Below are positions 51,053 through 61,115 of a stretch of 64,000 nucleotides of DNA, piece by piece. Position 1 is the first letter of the stretch. Each line of letters begins with the position of its first letter. Made by a program: the position numbers and the translations under genes. Below the pieces are notes generated by a model, which was not told the DNA's origin, did not search any database, and saw nothing but the letters and a program-made list of their open reading frames with translations. The stretch spans positions 105,063,406 to 105,127,405 of the forward strand of contig CM031858.1 in assembly GCA_018697195.1 (NCBI GenBank). The letters run 5' to 3'. Source of the DNA: Certhia americana. Its lineage: Eukaryota; Chordata; Aves; Passeriformes; Certhiidae.

Positions 51053-54000
51053 GCATTCAGTGAATAGATAACTTACCAGCTGGCTGATCAGGAAAAAGGC
51101 TAAGCTTCTCAAGTAACATGAACTGTAAAACATATGCTCTAATTGCAAATTCACATCTAAAAATTATTGATTTCAGCATGGGCCAAAGAGTCTTTATGAA
51201 GCCATGCCTGAAGCAAGAACCCAAATTATATTTTCTGAAGAACTCAGCCTGAGTAGCCCTAGAAGACCTCAGCTCTTTTGGCATTATATGTGTTTTGAAT
51301 ACCACTGCCACAAACCTGCTAATCTTCCAGCAAAAGCATCTTCATTTATTTGTCAGATTTCTTGACGATAACTAAAATCTTCCTTTCCACCTTTAAATTA
51401 ACAAGGTGTCTATTACAGCCAGTAGAATCCTTCCTGGCCTGTTTGTCCACCCTGAAATTGAGTGTCTGAATAGTGAGAGCTCTTCAATTTCCTTCCCACT
51501 ACAAAAGCTTTCCATAATTACTATGCAGCCACTCTAAAGCATGAGACAACTGCTGACATCTGTGATAGTTCACTAGCTTTTGCCTGACTTCCTAGATTTC
51601 AGCACAGCTTTTTTTGCTAATATGAATCTAAAGATTTTTCTCTTCAGTCTTGCAAGCAAACAAGTGCTTTGTGCTAGTTCCATGAGATGTTCTGGAAACC
51701 TTGCAGGTGTCACCCATATCAAACATAAGCTACTTGTTTTTACCTTCAAGGACAGTGCAGAACATTAGTAGTATTATTTAGGATCCTGCCTAGCATCTCT
51801 CATCTGTTAGCAAGAACTTGTCTTCTGCATCTGATCAGTCGTAATGGTGTTGGGCTTGCTATGTTTCTGAAAGGCGTCATCATGCCTTTGCCCAAGCCCT
51901 TGCATTTCTCAGCAGCCCTATAAAACCAGAAACACTTCCTCATAATTCTCTGAATACTTGTGTCTCAGAAATGCCAGAGCACACACAGATTTGATGGCTG
52001 GTCTCCTTGTTGACTAGCCTTTCCTCTTCATACTGTCTGATATTTCTGTCCTCCTGTCTTTATTGATCACTCCATTTCCTCTCTTTTCACTCCAGTTTAG
52101 AGGTGAACCACTAAGCAGGTAGTGGACTGAAAGCAGAAGGAATACCAACATTTCCTCTTTGTGTGATAGCATTTGAAAAGATTTACTGACCTCCAATTTT
52201 GTTTGGAAAAAAAGAGGAAAAGCAGCACAATCCAGAAAAGGTTTCAAGACCATAGACCTCGAGAATATGAAGGACATTTTTTTTTTTGAGATCCACAGGA
52301 AGACATCTTTGTCCTCCAGTAAAACAGTAATTAAAGTGCAATTCTGACCGCATTGCATCTTAGTGCCTAACTTCAAAAGATCTGATCCAGAATGCTGGCA
52401 GGTATTAACTGGACTACTGGTTTTCAGTAACCACAAAATTAGCATGCACATGAAATTAAAACGGAACACTGGGAAAAGCAACACCTTGAGAAAATATCAA
52501 ATGGTCATCAACAATTAAAATCAAGCAAATAAGGAAAAAAAAACAGAGGGCAATGTAGACATGATAGATTTTTTTTTTCATTTTAACTGATTATGAATTA
52601 ACTGCTTTATTTTATTATTTCTAATGCATTATTATTTTCTTCCTGAAATTTTCATTTCCACTTTAAAATTGATGAATCTTTAATGGGCAAAATAAGCATA
52701 AAAACATATTTAAGTAAATACTGACAGTTTGTCTTTTATTTAGTGTCAAAGTAAGAAATTGAAGTTTTGGTACAACGGAGACTTTTACTGAAACTCTCCA
52801 AAGTTTCTGCCTTGACCTGATTTATTCGCCAGTTCAACTTACCAAGATAAAAATCCATTTCTGATCCAGCTTTATGGTTAGTCCTAGTCTGAGGCATCTA
52901 TCTCTTCCTAACCATTCTAACAAGCATTTTCAACTTATGTTTTACCTCAAATCTTATCCTTTCCATCTGTGCTGAGAACAACTATAATTTAGAGTAGATT
53001 TTATGAGCATAGTCTAACTTTTGGGAAAGTTTAGCAGTTCACTTTAATCACCAGGTTGGGATAAGTGGATGGATTTTAACAAGGCATAAGATTTATGAAG
53101 GGATAAATATAGATTCTCAAGAAGAAAATATAAAAGTATGAAAGGCTATTAAACTTACGATGAAAGATCAAGGAGCAAGAGACATGGCAAGTGATTCATC
53201 CTACAGCTAAGTAGCATACTTTTTGTCTAGCACTGATTATGTCTGTGTCTCTTGGGATGCAGAACTTGTTAAAAAATAAAGAGGGCTTTTGTATTTTCAA
53301 AAGGTATTTCTCCACAATACTTGATAACTACCTTGGAAGCACTTATATATATTTTAATTGATGGGAAATGTTTTAATGCCTATGAGCCCTATAAACATTT
53401 TAGAGAGCAAATCAAGAAATGGAAACCTATTTCAAAGAGCTGCCTCTCAAGATCCTACCAAGAAAACAGGTATATTACAGTATAAGTTACTTGATTTTAT
53501 TGGGCTAAAGAGAAAGGCTAGATAAGTAAAAAGATGAAGTATAGAAAAGTGGAATCACTTTAATCTTTCTGGTTTGCCACCCATTTTATCATCATTAGAT
53601 AGGATGCTGAAGGTGAAGTATATTTTAGAAGGCTACTTACTTAAAAGTGGAATGTTTTGTGACTGGAAATGAGAGTACTGCCACAAGAAGGATGGGGTGG
53701 AATATCAAATGTTCCATTAGATCAAAAAGACATTTATACCTTCAACTACTGTTGGAGATGAAAAAATGTAGTTCCCTTATATAGGCAAATGACAGAAACA
53801 AGTAGTGTGGGGAAAAAAGCTCTTACAAAATGATATCCTGCATTTCCTATCTACTTCAAACACCCCTTAATGACAAATGCAGTGGCAGTCCTTATGACAA
53901 GTAAAGATTTGATGGATTTTTTTCATTACAACTGCCTTATCTTGTGAAGAGTCCTTATAAGAAACACTGAAATCCTACTGAGTAGCTTAGTGGAGGGTCT

Positions 54001-56195
54001 GAGAACCTGAGCCACCATGCTGTGCACAGCTTCTCATGGCCCAGGGGCACTGGAGTGATGCCACTATCCACCGGAATTTAAGAAGCTGAGAATCAGATGA
54101 AGATAGTGTGAGTCACACCAATAATTAGCACAATCATCTTTTATGAATGAAAATGCAGCAAATGAGGAATGTCCTCAACACAGCATGAAAGCATTCTGTG
54201 GAGAAAAAAGGTCTTTCCCAGTTCTCTATAGCAGAAGGAAGAAGAATATAAATTAATTTCCCTTTAACTAACATACACAAACAGATCCATATATATTGCT
54301 ATTCTCTCCTGAGCAGAATTTTTCCCCAACACTTTCATATGTCATATATAGTTTATATGCATAAATTATTACATACAGCAGAGGATCTACAATTGCTCCT
54401 TCAGTTACTTGCAATGTGACCAGACAACTAACCTGAATTATGAGACTTTATATAGCCTCTTTTCTTGGGAGTCTTTTGAAAGAAAGCTGTGAGCTGAATT
54501 GTTCCTAGATGGTCAGCACTTGCCTCTTGTCTTTCCTGGGAAAGCCTGTCTGGATGGATGATGGAATATATCGATCAACATGACACATGTCAAAACAATC
54601 CTGTAAAAATAAAAGCTACTAATAACTATTAACTGGGTGATTGCCAGCAACAGAATAACTCATTGCATGCACGGTGTGCTCCCAGCACTCATCCAAACTG
54701 TGTTTAGGAAAGAGGGAAACGGAGAGTGGACTGCAAGAATCAGAACTAGATCATGTTCATCACCAAAGCTTGGGTTTTAACCTAGCTTACCAGAAGGAAG
54801 TCTCTGCCTAACAAAATCATGCATAATAAATAAAAAGACCAGACAGATTCCCAGTACTTTTTACTGTCTGGTTGACATAGAGAACAATTATTACATTACT
54901 TGTCCATGGAGTAAAGGCCTAATCCAGACACTATAATTAACTTTCTAAGTTATCAGAAAGCAAAATTTCTCCTGGATGTACATGATAGAGTTTTCATTCC
55001 AATATTCTGCAGTAAAAATTCAAGCAAGGATATTAATCACACACTAAGATACCACACATTGTATTATGTACAAATTCATTATATAATTTAGAAGCCTTCA
55101 CAATCAACAAAAATTTCTAAAAATGTAAAATGCTAATATGAAAAATATTCCCTGTGTGAGAGCATGAAAGAAAGTCCTACCCACCAAGCAGGTAGAATTA
55201 CAAAACCTAGAAAGAAGCCTCTCTTAGATCTCACAAAACACTTCAGGTCTTACTCCTTTTCCCTGAAACAACACGAGAGAGCAGAAGTAAAGGACAAATT
55301 CACCCTCCCCTCTGTTTTGGTTTTGTTCCTTGCTTTTTATTTCTTAGAAAAGAGTGCACATTCTTAAAAACAGAAGGCCATTTACATCAAAAAAAGGGCA
55401 ATGAACCTGGGAATAGAATTGACAGTGCCTTTTATAAGACATGTAGCTGTAAGATCTCACTGGCAAGTTGAAAAAAAAGCAAGGGAATCCTTGAAAACCA
55501 ATGGGGCTGAAAAGTGGTAAGATTCTGAGCATCCCAAATTTTAGAATAGCAATCTCCTGAGTTATAACCATGAGGTCCTGCCCTTCAATATAAAACTTGT
55601 AAATACTATCTGTGCTGTCTGGATCAATAAAGATTGATGCAGAAAGAGTATTACTTTCCACAAAAGAAAAGCATGAAGTAAACTAATTGAGAGAAAAGAT
55701 GTTCCATTAAATTGTACTTTTTTTTTTTATGAAAATACTCATAGCCTTGAAAGCTGGTACCTCTCCATGTACATATTTACTCACTTTTTAAAAAACATAT
55801 AGAGTTATTCATGCAGCCAAATGGAAATGGCATATTTTTATATTAAAAAATTGTATGAATAAGAAATATATTTGGCTAAGAGTAAAGCTATGTCTGTATC
55901 AGACTCTATACCTGGAAACTATCTATTAGCTTGTAGGGTTACTTAATTCACACAAGGGACCCCTATTGTTTCTATTTGGGTCTTCTTTTTCTGGACTTAA
56001 AATAAATTGCAAAGAACTGCTTTGTTCCTGAGAAGAACATCCTAATCTTACAATTAAATTTATGTAAAATAATCATGCTGCAGTGAAGCAACATTACTGT
56101 GGTAGGGATGCTTTGAGTCTGTACACACAGCTCAAGTCAGGTGCTGAAGGAATAGACATCTCCATGTTCTTACTATAATCAACTTGTCAAATACA
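51053..56195. other. AT-rich noncoding DNA
   Basis: No gene or repeat family is recognised. The minus frames of 156 codons (52014-52484) and 105 codons (55344-55661) show no known domain. A T/A run lies at 52277-52288 and another T run at 52569-52578. Confidence 0.5.
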
Positions 56196-56521
56196 TCATA
56201 AAAGATTAAAAATCCTCAAATTTTGATCTCTTTTGCAAAACCGGATGCACCAGTTTTTAGGCATTTTTAAACAACACACAGGCAAAATTGAAAGAAACCC
56301 CATCTTTTTAATTAGAAGCCCTGAGACAGGACAAATTGAAGGGCCTTTCTGACTAATAACTTGGGGCAAAGGATATGCTTGTGCCTCTACAGGTGCAGGA
56401 TGTAAGTGGGTTTCAGTGAAGAACGTCAAACCATACTGCACACAAGAATGCGCTGACAAGTTCCAGACCAGAGAAACAAGTATGCAGACGTGAGCTGAAA
56501 TTGGGATAGGGGATGAAGGCT
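56196..56521 (-). pseudogene. Possible downstream continuation of the gag remnant
   Basis: A different minus frame is open over 56534-56196. It contains a Pro-rich patch (HPAPVEAQAYPLPQV near its middle), a composition typical of the region between matrix and capsid in betaretroviral gag. No capsid major homology region is visible. It could equally be unrelated flanking DNA. Confidence 0.3.
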
Positions 56522-56995
56522 TCAGTCCTTCCATGGTGGGGCCGAGGGGCCACTCTGGGAGATGCAGGGGGTCTCAGACATGTGAAGGGAAGCAGGGAGA
56601 TCTGGAAGCCCACTCTGGGAAGCCGCAAGAGCCACAGGAGACACAGAGTTATGAAATGTGGAAAGGTGCCCAGATGGCACTAAGTCATTTTTGGGTACTG
56701 GGGGTTCCATCTTGGCCTCAGGGGGGACCACGGATTGAGTCTGTTTAAAAATTTCCATCGTTGTTCAGCATACAGGAAACAATTTTGCAACAGTCTCATA
56801 TCTCTTAACAGAGACAGCATTATATAATTTCCAGTTCACCAGATCCCAGAAACTATATGTCAAAGCAGACTTTGGGTCTACATTTTGGAAGTTTATGTTC
56901 ACCCAAGTCAGCAAGCCTTTCAGTTCACCTTTCGGGATATCCGCACGGGATTTATCTTTTAAAAGTGTCTCAAGTCGGTAAAAACATCTCATTCT
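56522..56995 (-). pseudogene. gag: Endogenous betaretrovirus-like (ERVK) gag matrix remnant
   Basis: This is the 5' part of a retroviral gag gene, which encodes the structural polyprotein; the N-terminal matrix domain binds membrane. The frame from 56992 (about 75 codons) has the layout of the betaretroviral matrix/p10 domain. A segment near residues 20-35 resembles KGELKGLLTWV, and near residues 45-57 there is SALTYSFWDLVNW, corresponding to the F-YW-LI motif of the family. A stop follows a KLFPV-type segment at about 56765. The same frame then stays open for another 78 codons with a Pro/Ser-rich stretch, as expected for the linker after matrix, and a frameshift follows near 56525. No primer-binding site, LTR, pro, pol or env was seen nearby. 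The copy is dead and truncated. The assignment comes from motif recognition only. Confidence 0.6.
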
Positions 56996-59764
56996 GATTT
57001 GAACAAATGTAAACTAGAAAAATGTTGTCCCATTTTACCAGTCCCCCAGAGACCCCTAGCTCACCTTACTCCTTTCAAAGCTCATGACAAGGCGGGAAAG
57101 GCTCTTTCCTTTCAAGAGAGAATCTGTGTCATTTCAATAGCACAATGTTCCTAATCTGGCATGCCAACACTGACAAGCAAGAATGGTCTGCAAATCCTCA
57201 CCCTTAAAATGAATCCTCACCCCTTACAGGGCATCATTTACATTGGCATTTACTTTGCAGGAACAGGACTGTGAGGAGACATGTCTTGAGATTTTTATTG
57301 CAGCATCAGTCTCATTACATGGCTGAGACAATGGGAAGATGACAACAGCTCACATCTTGCCAGCAACAGCCAAAGATTTCTTCGTTGCAGAATATTTTTA
57401 AAATTTTTTAGCAAACAGAACCTTGTCAAATCTTGCAGTTGTTCTAGCCAGACACTAAAAGCACACATACACCTGCTTTACACAATGCTTGCTTTAATTC
57501 ACACAACACTTGCTTGTATGTTTTCTAATAACAATACACAATACTTCATTATTAAGCTTAAAACCTTCTACTATGTTGCTAGGCATATTTTTCTGCAGTC
57601 TTAAGGTCTATCTTAGCCAAGCCTAAGACTCTAGCTATTGTTTCATGTCCTTGCTTGCTATACTATTGTAACTCTTCTGTACTATTGTAACTTTCTTCTA
57701 CTTTACAGTTGCATCTCAGTTCTAAATTTTCTATTCTTTTCTGTTTCTGAGGCCTGTTTTCACAGCTTTCTGGAAGCCTTCTTACTTTTACTAATTCCCA
57801 CAGTCTCTAATTCACTTGATATCATCAGGCATTAAAAAAACCCCAAAACCCCCCAAAAAACCCAAACCAGCAAATAAAAAAAACAAAAACAAAAAACACC
57901 ACACCCCCCCCCAAACAATCAAACAAACAGAACACCACAACATAAATCTCAAAAATTCTGTGGTGGAGAGATTTTTCAGGGGATGAAAACTTATGCCTTA
58001 CTGGAAGCATTAACTCAATAATTCTTAGGAGTCGAGCAGCAAACTGAAAAAAACCCAAAATACAGGGACTTGTAATATTCTAATTGTGCTAGCTTTTATG
58101 TTTTCTTATGTGCTATCATCCACGATTCTCTTCAGATGGAATGCTATAGCAAACCTTTAAAGCCCCCATTGGGAGATGCAAAGTAATTTTAAAATAAGAA
58201 AACAGAACTTAATATAAGCTCTTGATGTTTACTGCTTAGAGTCTTTGAAAATTATAAGCACGTTAAACTGTTTGTCTAGTGTTATTAAACTAATATTTCA
58301 TTTTTATTTTACAGTCCACCCTTTAGAAAAGCTTTATGAACTCTCAAAAGTCTTCAAAAGGCAGGTTATGTAGCAGGGTAGATCATACTGCCTTGTTATT
58401 GCAAAAAAAGTGACAATTTTTAGTAGAGCATTGCTGACAACAGGTTTGTGTATATTATTAGGAAATTCAGACAGAAGGAGATACTGAGTTATGTCTTTCT
58501 CAAAACATTTTTTCATTGCTGTCACCAATGGGCTTTCAGTTGCACAACTAATTAGATGTACTAAAACCTTCTGCTGTAAGAGTTACTTCACTTCTCTCCT
58601 TGTTTGTCATCCACCTGTTACAGCTTGTGTTTTCAAACTGTGACTGCTCTGGGACACAGCCTGGCACATACTGGATGTTTGTGTAGCATCTACAACAAGT
58701 CTTCAACCTGGCTGAGGATTACCTGCCAATATTTATTTGAATAATTGTAAACCCTATGCCTATGAGAGTTCTTTGAAAAAAAAATAAAAACAAACAAAAA
58801 GACAAATGCACTGGAGCAAAAGACAAATATTTCCCTCTGTTTCATTGATGGTATCTATTTAGTCAAATGTTGCATAAATTATCATAGACAGCAGAGTTTA
58901 TAAGACAGATGTTCTTGCAAGAATTCAGAGCACCAAGTTGAATGTGAAATTACATTCTTGGGGAAATCCCAAAGATTTTATAGCTACTTGGGCTTCAAAT
59001 AGTCAAAAATTTATATTCCAAATATTGTTTTTCAGGTGGGATTTGAAAAAGATGTGTAGTTTTGGAAGTGCTTTTAATTATCTCTAATACCAGGATATAA
59101 ACTTACAGTATGTTATTTTATTTAAATGTTATTTTACAGAAAAGTTAAATTATCATATTTTCACAAAATCAAGCAGATATAAATACAGAGTTGCCTGTTT
59201 TTCAAGCTAAAAATAAACAGCCTTTAAAAGTTCTGACGTTTATAAATTTGCTGAACAAGTAACAACAAAATCTGAAGACAGTGGAAGAAACAAGACATCT
59301 CTCCTGATTTAATGATACAGTGAAAAATATCTAGGTGGTTCGAGGGGTGTGAAAATAGCAGAAGATATTTGAACTTTAAGAAATGTGACTGACTATAGGT
59401 TTCTACCTACTGTTATAGCAGAAAATCTCTCTTGCTATGAAAAGGTACTAGAAAGATGGGAAAAGAGTGCATCAAACCCCACAATCTGCACCTAGTGCAG
59501 CGATTTATATTGGGTTTTGATACCCAGCCACACTTAATTACGTACAGCTTTGTGTAAAGCCACTGCTCCCCAAGCCACAGATTTTATAAAAATATAGTAT
59601 TTACAAATGAATATTCTTAAATGTTGAGAGTAGAAGTTTATAGATGAACACCTTGCAAAAATTTGGCTACCAAAGCTAAATGCTAAGTGGAAGTTCCCAA
59701 ACTTCCATTCTCAAAAAGGAGAAGAGAACTGAGCAGAGTAGAGCAGAGCAGCACTTACCAAATT
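56996..59764. other. Noncoding DNA; expected retroviral leader not recognised
   Basis: The bases just above 57000 should hold the retroviral leader if the insertion were complete, but no lysine-tRNA primer-binding site or LTR end is seen. Near 57193-57230 a short direct repeat (AATCCTCACCCTTAA) occurs twice. An A/C-rich low-complexity tract lies at 57833-57945. Otherwise no gene or repeat family is recognised. Confidence 0.5.
57833..57945. repeat. A/C-rich low-complexity tract
   Basis: Runs of A and C alternate, including a run of about nine C near 57904-57912. The minus strand is G/T-rich with TTTTGGGG words and several G-tracts. That could support a G-quadruplex, though loop lengths are less favourable than at 24766. 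Confidence 0.9.
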
Positions 59765-60034
59765 TCTTACCTTTCAGTTCAAACTACCCTTTACACTGGA
59801 GAAGGGGTAGAGAACAGGGGCAAGTCTCTTACCTTCTATTTCAAGATGGCTCCTAACATTGGAAAAGAGGAAGAAAAGGGGGGCATATTTCTTACCTTCT
59901 ATTTCTAAATGGCACTCAACATTGGAGAGCAGAAAGACAAGAGAAGGGGAACAAGCTTCTTACCTTCCCTTTCTAAATGGCCCTACACACTGGAGAAGAG
60001 AAAGGGAGAAGATGAGCAAGTTTCTTACCTTCCA
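59765..60034 (-). repeat. 62-68-bp minisatellite carrying a splice-donor consensus per unit
   Basis: The plus-strand word CTTACCTT recurs at 59766, 59828, 59891, 59959 and 60024, a period of 62, 63, 68 and 65 bp. On the minus strand each is AAGGTAAG, a near-ideal 5' splice site (AAG|GTAAGA). About 35-40 nt below each donor on that strand is a pyrimidine-rich run ending in CTCCAG|TG (two units) or TCCAA|TG (two units), resembling a 3' splice site, the second type broken. In the unit at 60028-59990 the donor-to-acceptor interval is 39 nt, followed by a 26-nt exon-like segment to the next donor. Units are diverged, so the array is not recent. A further AAG|GTAAGTGAG lies at 60110-60099. Confidence 0.85.
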
Positions 60035-60099
60035 CATCCAAGTTTTCCACCCTGCCTTTTCTTTTTTCTTTTTCCCCTTTCCTTCCCCTGCCCTTTATC

Positions 60100-60112
60100 T
60101 CACTTACCTTAA
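60100..60112 (-). other. Strong splice-donor-like sequence (minus strand)
   Basis: The minus strand reads TTAAGGTAAGTGAG, an almost perfect U1 snRNA complement, 79 bp beyond the last unit of the minisatellite. If the minus strand is transcribed it could act as a 5' splice site. No upstream exon is recognised. Confidence 0.35.
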
Positions 60113-60292
60113 TTACTCATGGCTGTTACACATTAAGGGCAAGTCTGTTTCTCCTCTTTGGTAATTAGTACACCTGTAACTTATCAGGGTGTGGTCACCT
60201 GCTAAGGTAATTTGAGCTCATCCAATATTTCCTGGGTTTCTTCTTTTAAACAGTTTCCTAGCCAGTTTCCATGAGTAAGGGGCAACTCTGTG

Positions 60293-60331
60293 GACTTTTT
60301 TTTTTCTTTTTTTTTTCTTTTTTTTTTTAAA
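60293..60331. repeat. T-rich low-complexity tract
   Basis: About 38 bases of T with three C interruptions. On the minus strand it is a poly(A)-like run; without an identifiable SINE or processed transcript beside it, it stays a simple repeat. Confidence 0.95.
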
Positions 60332-60689
60332 GATTTTCTTAGGTATATCTTACCCCTTAGCCAAAGAAAAAGGGTAAGTATTAAAGTCATTTTATTCTTG
60401 CATAGTAAACACAAACTTGGCATATGTGCTATACAGTAGATTTGCTCACGGTGAGACCATCTGATTTATTGGGGTTGAAGTCAGACAGCAAGGTATGTTT
60501 GACATATTTTGTCACAAAAAATCCAAGAATGTCTAGACAAAGATGCTGGTTTTTGCTCAAAATCAGTGTTTGCCTGCAGATCCTTGAGGTGCAGCAGAAA
60601 TCCAGTACTACATCAATGTATGTTTGTGTCTAAGCATGTATCAGCAGTGTCCTGGCATACCAGGCTTATTGACTTTTATCTGATATTCA

Positions 60690-61115
60690 TTAGATCACAT
60701 TTTGGATACTCCCCATTCTGGTTCCCAGTGCAAGACTTTGGTTAACTGGAGTGAGTTGAGTGAAGCCCAACAGAATGGTCAGGGCTGGCACACCTGCCCT
60801 GTGAGCAGAAACTGCAAGAGAGAGGTTGTTCAGTCTACAGACAAGATGGCTTTGGGAACACCTTACAGCAGAAACAACACTCCAAACTCAAAGAAGAGAA
60901 GTTCCAACTGGAACAAATTGTCTGAGGATCTCTGTGAGGACAGCAAACTATTGGACAGGCTGTCCAGGAAGTCGTGGAGTTTTTGCCATGGAGGCTTTAA
61001 ACACCTGACTTAACAAAGCCCTGAGCAACCTGGTCTAATTCACTATTTACTCTGAGTGGGATGTTAGACCAGATGCCTATCTGAGAGCACTTCCAACTTG
61101 AGAGATCCCAAGGAA
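60690..61115 (+). mobile_element. CR1 LINE, 3' end (diverged)
   Basis: The CR1 order is retained. ATTCTGGTTCCCAGTGCAAG near 60716 is the end of ORF2. Next come GAGGTTGTTCAGTCTACAGA near 60822 and AACAAATTGTCTGAGG near 60912, with AGGAAGTCGTGGAGTTTTTG near 60964. CCCTGAGCAACCTGGTCTAA near 61019 and AGACCAGATGCCTATCTGAG near 61067 follow, and the element ends CTTCCAACTTGAGAGATCC at about 61110. This is the F/B-like CR1 3' end, which lacks the ATTCTGTG octamer tail. It is more diverged than the copies at 21 and 45 kb. Confidence 0.88.

Noticed and set aside
52014..52484. 156-codon minus-strand open frame
   Set aside because: No domain is recognised and it includes a low-complexity T/A run; length is within what occurs by chance in 64 kb.
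57833..57945. Telomere-like TTTTGGGG words on the minus strand
   Set aside because: Irregular A/C low complexity without the vertebrate TTAGGG repeat; not an interstitial telomeric sequence.
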